From Nocardia higoensis NBRC 100133 (GTDB taxonomy: Bacteria; Actinomycetota; Actinomycetes; Mycobacteriales; Mycobacteriaceae), in the NCBI RefSeq assembly GCF_000308595.1, contig NZ_BAGA01000109.1, positions 62,001-126,000 of the forward strand: a stretch of DNA of 64,000 nucleotides. The letters are read 5' to 3'. A program made the translations under genes and the position numbers. The notes under the pieces are model-generated. The model had not been told where the DNA came from. It did not search any database and saw only the letters and a program-made list of their open reading frames with translations. Numbering within the stretch: position 1 is the stretch's first letter; each line of letters begins with the position of its first letter. Shown piece after piece: positions 8,901 to 17,779 of the stretch.

Positions 8901-10292
8901 CTAGGTCGCCAGCGTGGGATCGGGCAGTTGCCGGGCGTGGCCGATCGCTTCGGCCAGCAGATCCGCCGCCCGCACCAACTGATCCTCGGTGTGTTCGCTG
9001 GTGAGGAAGAAGCGCAGGCGCTCCTGTCCGGCGGGCACCGCGGGAGCGGAGATATTGCCCGCGTAGACCCCGCGTTGCAGCAGATACGAGGCGACGAAAC
9101 CGGAACGCACCTCGCCCGGCACGATCACCGGGCAGATCGGCGTTCCCTCGGACAGACCGCGATCGAGGTCCCGTTCGGCGAGCAGGGCGCCGAACTGTTT
9201 CGCATTGGCCCACAATCGGTTCAAGCGCTCCGGCTCCTGCTCGAGCACTTCGAGCGCGGCGAGAGCGGCGCCGGCCGCGGCGGGCGCCGGGCCGCCGGTG
9301 AGCATGGCGATACCCGGCGCCGCCGCCTTCATGGCGCGGATGAGGTCGGCGTCGCCCGCCAGGAATCCGCCGCAACTGCCGAGAGCTTTCGACAGCGTGC
9401 CCATCCACAGGTCGACCGCGTCGGCGGGCAGCCGGTAGTGCTCCCGGATGCCGTGCCCCCGATCGCCGAAGACGCCGAACGAATGGGCCTCGTCCACCAT
9501 CACCGCGCAGTCGTATTCCCTGGCGATGGAGGCCATTTCGTCGACACGGCCGACGGTGCCGTCCATGCTGTAGTGCCCCTCCAGCACCACGAGGGCCCGG
9601 TCGAAACCCGCCCGCGACATCCGCAGAACCGAGCGCAGCGACTCCGGATCGTTGTGCCGGAAGGTGATCCGCCGACACCCCGACCACTGGGTGCCCGAGA
9701 CCACGCTGCCGTGGATGAGCGCGTCGCACACGGCCACGTCACCATCGCGCAGCAGGAAGCCGAGCACCCCCGCGTTCGTGAGGTAACCGCTGGTGGTGAT
9801 CATGGCGTCACCGACACCGTAGATTTCGGCGAGCCGCGCCTCGAGCTCGCGATACAGCGGGATCTCCCCCGCGATGATGCGACTCGCCGACGCCGAGGCA
9901 CCGTAACGATCGAGCGCGGCCTTGGCCCCCGCCACCACGCGCGGGTGATTGGCCAGACCCAGGTAGTTGTAGGCGCCGAAATTGACCAGCTCGCCGCCGT
10001 CCGCCTCGATGGTCACATCGTTGGGACCGGTACGCAGCAGGAACAGCGGATTCGGCATGGCGCTGTCCCCATAGAGCTTGTCGATCGCGGCCTGCTTGGC
10101 CACGGTCGCGGCCACCTCCGGGTGATCGGCGAACTGCCTGCCCGGCCCGCGCACCCGCCGCGCACCCGCACCCGCCGGACGCACCGGAGGCCGGACTTGC
10201 GAGCGTGCCGCACCACTCGGCGCCGTCGACCCCGGAGCAGTCGCATTGCCCGACAACAGTTTCCGCGCCAGATCGCGGGCCGACTCACTCAC
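8901..10292 (-). CDS. PLP-dependent alpha-oxoamine synthase (AONS/SPT/KBL family)
   Basis: The family carries out decarboxylative Claisen condensation of an amino acid with an acyl thioester to give an alpha-amino ketone. The 463-residue chain has a ~70-residue Pro/Ala/Arg-rich N-terminal extension, then NFGAYNYLGLANHP, the DEAHSFGVFG segment and the PLP-lysine motif TLSKALG with the following GGF. The GTG at 10292 overlaps the PKS stop as GTGA, so translation is coupled to the PKS. With no thioesterase in that PKS, this enzyme is the likely chain-release factor. Members include BioF, Kbl, serine palmitoyltransferase and the PKS-releasing Fum8; the amino-acid partner here cannot be read from sequence. 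Confidence 0.85.
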   Translation of the reverse strand: MSESARDLARKLLSGNATAPGSTAPSGAARSQVRPPVRPAGAGARRVRGPGRQFADHPEVAATVAKQAAIDKLYGDSAMPNPLFLLRTGPNDVTIEADGGELVNFGAYNYLGLANHPRVVAGAKAALDRYGASASASRIIAGEIPLYRELEARLAEIYGVGDAMITTSGYLTNAGVLGFLLRDGDVAVCDALIHGSVVSGTQWSGCRRITFRHNDPESLRSVLRMSRAGFDRALVVLEGHYSMDGTVGRVDEMASIAREYDCAVMVDEAHSFGVFGDRGHGIREHYRLPADAVDLWMGTLSKALGSCGGFLAGDADLIRAMKAAAPGIAMLTGGPAPAAAGAALAALEVLEQEPERLNRLWANAKQFGALLAERDLDRGLSEGTPICPVIVPGEVRSGFVASYLLQRGVYAGNISAPAVPAGQERLRFFLTSEHTEDQLVRAADLLAEAIGHARQLPDPTLAT

Positions 10293-13200
10293 CGCTCCAC
10301 CTCCGCCTGACCGCCCACCGGCTCCCCCGCCGATGCGTGCCCCCGCTCCGGACCATCCGACGCCGGGGAATCCCCGGCACGCCCCTCGCTCCCGACCGCC
10401 GCTACACGCGTCACCGCGTCCGACGAATCCGCCGCCACAACCGACGCAGCATCGATAGCAGCGGACACCGGGGCAGCCGACACGTCCGACGCCGCGGCGG
10501 TCGGCGCGGCGTCCGGTCCAACGGTCGCCGCAACAGCCGACGCGGAGGCCTCCGCAACTCCGGCGCCGACGAGATGATCGGCGATCCGAGCCCCCGCTTG
10601 CTCGAGCGTGAACGTCCGCCCCATGCTCAACGAGGACATGTCGATCCCGAGACTCTTCGTCACCAGCGCCCCGAATTCCACGGCCATCAGCGAATCGAGC
10701 CCGAGTTCGGGCACCGGAACCGTGAGGTCGATGGACTCCGCGGACACCCCCATGACGGTGGCGAGCTGCTCGGCGAGCATGTAGGCGACGACCTCGCCGC
10801 GCTTGCCTTCCTCGAGCTCGCGCAGGGCCGCGGCGAGGCGGGCTGTTTCCGAATCGTCCTGGGCGGCCGCGGCGATGAGTTCGGCGATGCGGGCGGTCTG
10901 GGCGAAGTGCGGGCCGGAAGCGGCGACCTTGCCCCAATCGATGGCGATGATGTCGGCGTGGTGGTGCAGGCCGAGCTCCAGCGCCTTCTCCAGGTATTCG
11001 GTGCCCTCGTCGAGCGGCATCGAGTCGAACCCGGTGTTGCGCAGGTAGCGGGCCATGTTGTCGTCGTGTTCGGCCATGCCGCCGCCGGACATGTGACCCC
11101 AGCCGATGGCCAGCGCCGCACCGCCGTCGCGGACGATCGCGTCCGCCTGGGCCTGCATGGCGATATTGGCCGCGGTGTAGGAGTACTGGCCCACCCCGCC
11201 GAAGATGGCGCTACCGGAGGAGAACAGGACGAACATGTCCGGGCGGGCGCCGACCTCGGCGAGCGCCCGGGTCAGTGCCCGTGCGCCCTCCACCTTGGGG
11301 CGGTAGACCGCGGCGAGACTGTCGCGGTCCAGGGTGGTGATGCGCCGGTCGTCCAGGACGCCCGCGGTGTGGAAGATGCCGCGCAGCGGGTGGTCCGGGC
11401 TGTGCAGTTCGCGCAGCAGCTCGGTCATGGCGGCGGCGTCGGTGACATCGCCGCGGGCGGCGGTGACCTCGATGCCGCGTTCCTGCCAGACGGCGAGCTG
11501 GGCGCGGGCGGCGTCGCTGCTGGGACCGCCGCGGCCGAGCAGGGTCAGCCGGGTGGCGCCCCGGTCGACGAGCCAGCGGCCGACGGCCAGGCCGAAGGCG
11601 CCGTAACCGCCGGTGACCAGATACTGCGCTTCGGGATCGATCTCGACCTCGGTCAGGCGCGGACGCACCAGCGGGGCAGGCTCGTCGAAATCGAGGGCGA
11701 CGCGGCCGATCCGGGTGGAGCGGGCGACTTCCTCGAAGGCCTTGGCCACGTCCGCGGTGCCGTACAGGGTGTAGGGCAGCGGGCGGTAGACGCCGTCGGC
11801 CAGCTTGCCGTTGACGCGGCGAAGCAGTTCGACGGTGAAGGCCCGCCGTTTGGCGAGCATGCGGTCCAGGTCCAGCGAGTGGTACGAGACGTTCTTGTCG
11901 AAAACGCGCAGATCGAGCTGGCCGCCGGTGTAGATGTCGGCCTTGCCGATCTCCACGATCCGGCCGAATTCGGCCACGGCGGCGAAGTTTCCGCGCAGGA
12001 TGTCGCCGGGGGCGGTGCTGATCACCACGTCGACGCCCGCGCCGCCGGTCAGGGCGAGGACGTCCTCGGCGAAGTTCAGCGATCGCGAGTCCAGGACGTG
12101 ATCGGCGCCCTGCTCGCGGGCCCGGTCCCGGCGTTCGTCGGTGCTCGCGGTGCCGATCACGGTGGCGCCCTGCAGTTTCGCGATCTGGGTGGCGGCCGAC
12201 CCGACGCCACCGGCCGCGCCGTGCACGAGCACGGTTTCCCCCGGTTGCAGCCGGGCGAGTTCCAGCAGGGCGTATTCGGCCGTGCCGAATGCGGTGGAAT
12301 TGGTGCAGTGGCCGGGCTCGGTGCCGGGGTCGAGGTGGCTGACCAGATCGGCGTCGGTGGTGTTGTACCGGCGGATCATGTCTTTGCAGCCCAGGCTGAC
12401 GGTGTCACCTTCGGCCACGTGGGTGACACCCGCGCCGACCCGCGTCACCACGCCGATGCCCTCCATACCGGGCGAGCCGCCGAAGAAGGTGTCGGCCAGG
12501 TCTCGTTCGGTGAGGACGCCGAGAATCTTGAGCGGGTCCTTGTAGTTCAGGCCGACCGCCCGCATCCGCACCTCCACCTCGCCGGCCCCGGGTGCGCGGC
12601 GGCCGCATGCGCGCCAGGCGAGCCGGGACAGCACCCGCGAGGAGGGGATCTCCAGAGCGAAGTTCGCCTCCGGATCGGTGAGCGGGGCCGCCTCGTCCAG
12701 CGCCTCGATGCGCTCGGGCAGGGTGGCCGATACCGCGGCGACCCAGCGCAGGCCGTTGCGCAGGAAGACCTCGTCGGCGTTGTCGTGGCTGAACGCGCCG
12801 GGGATGTTCAGTTCGGCGGCCAGTTCCGCGTCGGCGGTGTCGGCGTCGAGGTCGACCAGGCGCCAGCGCAGACGTGGCTGTTCGTTGAGCAGCACGCGGC
12901 GCGCACCCGCGACGGCGGCGTGCACCGGGTCGGGAGCGATATCGCCGTCGGGGTGGGCGTAGGCCTGCTCGGTGACCACGGTGACGTGGATCGAGCCGTC
13001 TCCGGTCATCGGCATGTCCCGGCCGAGCCGGTCGATGCGGACCTCGACGAAACCTTCCAGCGCCACCGCGAGTTCGCGCAGCGTCCACAGGATGTCCAGA
13101 TCGGCGTAGTCGGTCACGACCACCACCACGTGCAGCCGCTGGACGCCCTCGTTCGCAACGGCGGCGTGCAGCCGCTCGACGACCAGCGCGCCGAGTTCCG

Positions 13201-16200
13201 TGCTGCCGGGCTCGCCCGCCGCGAGCACCTCCGCCCGCGCGACCAGCCCGGCGATCCGGGTGGCGCGCGCACCGGCCGCCCGCGCCAGGTCGAGCACCAG
13301 GGTGTGCACCGTCTCCGGGTCGGGCAGCGCCGCTGTATCGACGGGATCGCGCAGCTCCCAGCGGTTCTCGTAGAAGAAGTCGGTCATCCGTCGCAGCGCG
13401 CTCAGGCCCGGTGCGATGGAACCGAACCGCATGCCGCGGATCTGCAGCACCACCGTGCCGTCGGCGCCGAGCAGGTCGATATCGGCGCGCGGCTCGCCGT
13501 CCCGGTCCAGGCGCGCGAGTACGTCGAGCTCCTCGGGGATCGGCGCGAAGGCGCGCACGGAGTCGACCCCCACCGGCACCATCGCACCGTCACCGGAGTT
13601 CCCGCTGCCGACCAGCAGCGCGGCGATGCTCTGCAGGGCCGCGTCGACCACGCACGGATGCGCCAGATGGCCTGAGCCCTGGGCGATCTCGCCGTCGAGG
13701 GCGGCGAGCACGGTGGTCTCGCGCACCCGCACCGAGGTCGCGCGGCGGAACGCCGGGCCGTATGCCAGGCCGCGTTCGGCCAGGCCGGAGTAGAAGTCGG
13801 CGGGGTCGATCTCGTGCATGCCGTCGGCCTCGGGCAGCGTCACCCGCACCGGCTCGTAGACCCCGTCGACGAGCCGGCCGGTGGCATTGACCGTCCAGGT
13901 GTCGGCGGCCGCGCCGTGCGAACGGATCACGAACCGGTTGGTCGACTCCTCCACCCGCAATTCGACGACCGGCGCCTCGCCTTCTTCGACCACCAGCGGC
14001 GCGACGAAGCGCACATCGGCCACCGCGACCCGGGTGGACTCGGTGCGCAGAGCCGCGGCGCTGAGCGCTGCGTCGAGGTAGGCGGCACCGGGCAGGATGC
14101 GCGTGCCGCCGACCACGTGATCGGCCAGCCACGGCATGGCGCCGACGCTCAGCCGCACCGTCCACGCGGTGGTCGGTTCACCCAGATCCGGATCGCCGAG
14201 CATCGGGTAGCCGCCGGGGGTGCCGTGCCTGCGCTGGGCGAACACGGGCAGGTCGGCGCGCAGAACGGTGCGCTGCCAGGGATAGCGCGGCAGGTCGAGC
14301 TGCGGTGTGACGGGCTGCTCGGCGAACAGGGCCTCGGTGTCGAGCGCACCGGCGACATACAGTCCGGCGAGCGTGCGGCGAATGCTGTCGGCGTCGTCCT
14401 GCTTGCGGTTCAGGGTGGCCACGGAGGTGCCCGTCTCCCCCGCACCCAGCAGGATCTCCCGGATGTTCGCGCCGAGCACCGGATGCGGGCCGACCTCGAG
14501 GAAGATCCGGCTGCCGTCACCGATGAGCCCGGCCACCGCGTCGGCGAACCGCACCGGCTGACGCACATTGGCGCACCAGTACTCGGCGTCCCAGTCGCCC
14601 GCGGTGACGGGCTTACCGGTGACCGTCGAATACAGCGGCAGCACCGGCGCGTCGACCACCAGATCGGCGAGCGCATCGCGCAGCTTGTCGAGGATCGGAT
14701 CCATCAGATAGCTGTGGTAGGGCACCTCGACGTGCAGGCGCTTGGCGAAACCGCCCTGGGCGGTGAGGCTTTCGGCGATCTCGTCCAGCCGCTCCACCGC
14801 ACCGGCCAGGGTGACCGCGTTGGGGCTGTTGATCGCGGCGATGTCGACCCGCTCGTCACCGTCGATGAGCGCGCGGGCCGCGTCCGGGGCGAGCCCGACG
14901 GCGAGCATCCCACCGGAGCCGGCCGTGGTCGCCTGCAGCCGGGCCCGGTGCACGCTCACGGTGACCGCGTCGCGCAGCGAGAGCATGCCGGTGACGTACG
15001 CGGCCGACACCTCGCCGACACTGTGCCCGACCACCGCGGCGGGCCGGATGCCCAGCTCGTCGAGCAGAGCGACCAGGCAGACCTGCACCAGGAAATTGGC
15101 GGGCTGCGCGACCTCGGTGGCCGTCACCCGCGACTCGTCCTCGGGGCGCAGCAGTTCCTCGATGATCGACCACCCGGCGATCTCCCGGAACACGGCGTCG
15201 ATCCGACGTGCCTCGGCGGCGAAGACACCGTCGGATTCGAGCAGGCCGCGGGCCATCGCCCACCACTGCGGACCCATGCCGGTGAACACGAAGACCGGTT
15301 CCGCGACGCGCTGGGGGACGACCTTCGCCGCGCCGCGCGCGCTGCCCTCGGCCAGCTCGACCAGGCCGGTCACCAACGCGGCATCGTCGCCGAACGGCAC
15401 GGCGGCGCGATAGGGGTGGTGCTTGCGGCGGGTCCACGCGGCCTCGGCCAGGCTGCCGGGATCGGCGCCCTCGGCGATGCGTTCGGCGAATCCACGGGCG
15501 AGGTCGCGCACCGCCTGTTCGCTGCGGGCCGACAACGGCAGCACACCGTGGTGTCGCGGAGCGCGCTCCTCACGTGCCGGCGCGACGTACTCCTGCAGGA
15601 TCGCGTGTGCGTTGGTGCCGCCGTAGCCGAAGCCGTTGACGGCGATGGTCATCGGGCCGGACTCGGCATCGAGCGGCTCGACCTCGCACTGCAGGCGCAG
15701 ATTGAGTTCGTCGAACGGGATGTCGGGGTTCGGCTCGTTCAGCCAGCCCTGCGGCGCGATGGTCCGGTGTGCCACGGCCAGTGCCGACTTGATGACGCTC
15801 GCGATGCCCGATGCCGCTTCGGTGTGACCGAGCTGGCCCTTCACCGAGCCCACGCCCAGCGGGCGGGACCGGCCCGGCACCTGCCCGTAGGCGCGGCCGA
15901 TGGCCCGCAGTTCCAGCGGGTCGCCGACGGGGGTGCCGGTGCCGTGCGCCTCGACGTAGTCGACCTGGTGCGGCGCGATGCCCGCCCGCTCGGTGACGGT
16001 CCTGGCCAGCGCCTCCTGCAGATCGGCATTGGGCACGGTGATGGCGGTGGTGCGCCCGTCCTGGTTGGCGCCGGTCGCCTTGATCACCGCGTAGACCCGG
16101 TCCCCGTCACGCTCGGCGTCGGCGAGGCGCTTGAGCACCACCATGCCCGAACCTTCGCCGCGTCCGTAGCCGTCGGCGGCCGCGTCGAACGGCTTGCTGC

Positions 16201-16873
16201 GTCCGTCGGTGGCCAGGAAGCCGCCCTTGCACATGGATACGAACGGCTCGGGTTGCAGCAGCATGGTGACGCCGCCCGCCATCGCGATCGCGCAATCGCC
16301 GCTGTCGAGCGCCTGACAGGCCAGGTGCAGCGCCACCAGCGAGGACGAGCACGCGGTGTCCACGGTGACGGCGGGGCCGACCAGGTCGAGCGCGTAGGCG
16401 ATCCGGTTCGACAGCATGGTGTAGGACGCGCCGACCGCGGTGTGCATGTCCACGTGCGGCAGCGCGTCTCCCGCGACCGAGACGGCGAGCTGGTCGAGCG
16501 TGAACGCGCCGACGTAGACGCCCACCGGCGCGCCGGTGACCCGGCCCGCGATGCCCGCGTCGTCGAGCGCCTCCCAGGCGACTTCCAGGATCAGCCGCTG
16601 CTGCGGGTCCATCGAGGCCGCCTCGCGCGGCGAGATGCCGAAGAAGTCCGGGTCGAACGCCCACGGGTCACCGGTCAGGAAGGCCGCGCGCCTGGTGTAC
16701 ATCCGGCCGGGGGTGCGCTTGTCGGGGTCGTAGTAGCGGTCCACGTCCCACCGCGTGGCCGGGATGTCGACGACGCCGTCGCCCTTGCCGACGAGGAAGT
16801 CCCAGAACGACTCCGGCGAATCGATACCGCCGGCGTACCGGCAGCCGATTCCGACTATGGCGATGTCAGACAA
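10289..16873 (-). CDS. Highly reducing type I polyketide synthase, KS-AT-DH-ER-KR-ACP
   Basis: A 2194-residue single-module synthase. KS: C175 (VDTACSSS), H310 (EAHGTGT) and H350 (QLGHTEAASG). AT: GHSVG with S618; the specificity region reads PYHSYLM rather than the textbook HAFH or YASH, so malonyl use is only a weak guess. DH: H919 (HVVGGTRILP) and D1077/Q1081. ER: about 1410-1730 with HGAAGGVGSA. KR: GGYGAFG near 1755 and Y1899/N1903. ACP: LGLDSL with S2061. All reductive domains look intact, so products should be saturated chains made iteratively. There is no thioesterase or reductase release domain. A ~90-residue Ala/Ser-rich tail follows the ACP and ends inside the oxoamine synthase start. 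Confidence 0.95.
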   Translation of the reverse strand: MSDIAIVGIGCRYAGGIDSPESFWDFLVGKGDGVVDIPATRWDVDRYYDPDKRTPGRMYTRRAAFLTGDPWAFDPDFFGISPREAASMDPQQRLILEVAWEALDDAGIAGRVTGAPVGVYVGAFTLDQLAVSVAGDALPHVDMHTAVGASYTMLSNRIAYALDLVGPAVTVDTACSSSLVALHLACQALDSGDCAIAMAGGVTMLLQPEPFVSMCKGGFLATDGRSKPFDAAADGYGRGEGSGMVVLKRLADAERDGDRVYAVIKATGANQDGRTTAITVPNADLQEALARTVTERAGIAPHQVDYVEAHGTGTPVGDPLELRAIGRAYGQVPGRSRPLGVGSVKGQLGHTEAASGIASVIKSALAVAHRTIAPQGWLNEPNPDIPFDELNLRLQCEVEPLDAESGPMTIAVNGFGYGGTNAHAILQEYVAPAREERAPRHHGVLPLSARSEQAVRDLARGFAERIAEGADPGSLAEAAWTRRKHHPYRAAVPFGDDAALVTGLVELAEGSARGAAKVVPQRVAEPVFVFTGMGPQWWAMARGLLESDGVFAAEARRIDAVFREIAGWSIIEELLRPEDESRVTATEVAQPANFLVQVCLVALLDELGIRPAAVVGHSVGEVSAAYVTGMLSLRDAVTVSVHRARLQATTAGSGGMLAVGLAPDAARALIDGDERVDIAAINSPNAVTLAGAVERLDEIAESLTAQGGFAKRLHVEVPYHSYLMDPILDKLRDALADLVVDAPVLPLYSTVTGKPVTAGDWDAEYWCANVRQPVRFADAVAGLIGDGSRIFLEVGPHPVLGANIREILLGAGETGTSVATLNRKQDDADSIRRTLAGLYVAGALDTEALFAEQPVTPQLDLPRYPWQRTVLRADLPVFAQRRHGTPGGYPMLGDPDLGEPTTAWTVRLSVGAMPWLADHVVGGTRILPGAAYLDAALSAAALRTESTRVAVADVRFVAPLVVEEGEAPVVELRVEESTNRFVIRSHGAAADTWTVNATGRLVDGVYEPVRVTLPEADGMHEIDPADFYSGLAERGLAYGPAFRRATSVRVRETTVLAALDGEIAQGSGHLAHPCVVDAALQSIAALLVGSGNSGDGAMVPVGVDSVRAFAPIPEELDVLARLDRDGEPRADIDLLGADGTVVLQIRGMRFGSIAPGLSALRRMTDFFYENRWELRDPVDTAALPDPETVHTLVLDLARAAGARATRIAGLVARAEVLAAGEPGSTELGALVVERLHAAVANEGVQRLHVVVVVTDYADLDILWTLRELAVALEGFVEVRIDRLGRDMPMTGDGSIHVTVVTEQAYAHPDGDIAPDPVHAAVAGARRVLLNEQPRLRWRLVDLDADTADAELAAELNIPGAFSHDNADEVFLRNGLRWVAAVSATLPERIEALDEAAPLTDPEANFALEIPSSRVLSRLAWRACGRRAPGAGEVEVRMRAVGLNYKDPLKILGVLTERDLADTFFGGSPGMEGIGVVTRVGAGVTHVAEGDTVSLGCKDMIRRYNTTDADLVSHLDPGTEPGHCTNSTAFGTAEYALLELARLQPGETVLVHGAAGGVGSAATQIAKLQGATVIGTASTDERRDRAREQGADHVLDSRSLNFAEDVLALTGGAGVDVVISTAPGDILRGNFAAVAEFGRIVEIGKADIYTGGQLDLRVFDKNVSYHSLDLDRMLAKRRAFTVELLRRVNGKLADGVYRPLPYTLYGTADVAKAFEEVARSTRIGRVALDFDEPAPLVRPRLTEVEIDPEAQYLVTGGYGAFGLAVGRWLVDRGATRLTLLGRGGPSSDAARAQLAVWQERGIEVTAARGDVTDAAAMTELLRELHSPDHPLRGIFHTAGVLDDRRITTLDRDSLAAVYRPKVEGARALTRALAEVGARPDMFVLFSSGSAIFGGVGQYSYTAANIAMQAQADAIVRDGGAALAIGWGHMSGGGMAEHDDNMARYLRNTGFDSMPLDEGTEYLEKALELGLHHHADIIAIDWGKVAASGPHFAQTARIAELIAAAAQDDSETARLAAALRELEEGKRGEVVAYMLAEQLATVMGVSAESIDLTVPVPELGLDSLMAVEFGALVTKSLGIDMSSLSMGRTFTLEQAGARIADHLVGAGVAEASASAVAATVGPDAAPTAAASDVSAAPVSAAIDAASVVAADSSDAVTRVAAVGSEGRAGDSPASDGPERGHASAGEPVGGQAEVER

Positions 16874-16952
16874 CGGGACTCCTTGCGTACTCGAAACCGC
16901 GCCGGGCCGCAGCGATCCGGAACGGCGATGAAACGGATGAGCTGTAGGTGGA

Positions 16953-17573
16953 TCAGGTAGCGGGCGGGCGCAGGACGAAGTTCATCTCGGGGCCGTCCCG
17001 GCCGATGCGGACCCGTTCGACGAATTCGCAGCCGAGTGCCCGGTAGTAGGCGACGTTGCCGTCCTTGCAGATTCCGCCGAGCCCGGCGCCGCGGGCGTCG
17101 GCGTCCGCGGCCAGGGCGGCCCACAGGGCGCGGCCCACGCCACGTCGTTGCAGGCCGGGCTCGCACCCCAGGTAGACGAGGAACAGATGTGGCTGTGCCG
17201 GAGCCACTTTCGCCATCGCGGCGTCCACGGCCATGCCCCGCGCCGTCGCGGCGCCCATGGCCCACAACAGCTGCGGCCCCGAGACCGCCTCGCGCCACCA
17301 CGATGTGCGCGTTCCCGGCGGCTGCCACAGCGCGGCCCCGACCACCCGGTCGTCGATGGTGGCCACGGAAGCCCCGCCGACCGGCAGGAAGCGATGCCGC
17401 ACCATGATGCGCAGCATGCCCGGCGTCCGCCGCAGGCGCTGTTCCGGTGCGGGGAAGACGTATTCCTCGATCGGATCATCGGTTTCGAAGGCCTGCGCGA
17501 GCACCCGCACGATGTCGTCGATATCGCCCTCGGTGGCGCGGCGGACGACCGTACAACCCTGCTGGTCCAACAA
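16953..17573 (-). CDS. GNAT family N-acetyltransferase
   Basis: A 206-residue acetyl-CoA-dependent transferase fold. The CoA-binding motif A reads YLGCEPGLQRRGVGRALW near residues 137-154, followed by the typical C-terminal strand (KDGNVAYYRALGCEFVER). It lies 79 bases upstream of the PKS on the same strand and is probably the first gene of the PKS operon. A role in acylating the amine made by the PKS/oxoamine synthase pair is a reasonable inference, but GNATs are too diverse to assign a substrate; self-resistance or an unrelated function remain possible. Confidence 0.85.
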   Translation of the reverse strand: MLDQQGCTVVRRATEGDIDDIVRVLAQAFETDDPIEEYVFPAPEQRLRRTPGMLRIMVRHRFLPVGGASVATIDDRVVGAALWQPPGTRTSWWREAVSGPQLLWAMGAATARGMAVDAAMAKVAPAQPHLFLVYLGCEPGLQRRGVGRALWAALAADADARGAGLGGICKDGNVAYYRALGCEFVERVRIGRDGPEMNFVLRPPAT

Positions 17574-17779
17574 CTGCCCCTAACGCTTTCCGGCGAACAC
17601 CCCCGAGCTACCCGTCAGTAGGTTACTCAGGAGGCAACCGGACGCCAACCGGAGAAGGGCTGTGAGAAAGTAGACCGCCCGCAATCTTGTTCCGGCACTG
17701 TGCAATCACCTAAAGTGCGCGGAAACATCGTTGTCCTGGAACACAATTGGACAAAATGGGCAGCCCACGAACGGGCCTC

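Noticed and set aside
10205..13675. Very long open frame (1156 codons) on the plus strand opposite the PKS
   Set aside because: Its composition (His/Gln/Arg/Gly-rich, no motifs) is that of an antisense frame in high-GC DNA, while the minus-strand frame has every PKS domain.
13814..16960. 1048-codon plus-strand open frame opposite the KS-AT region
   Set aside because: Same antisense artefact; no recognisable domain, and it runs through the catalytic codons of the real PKS.
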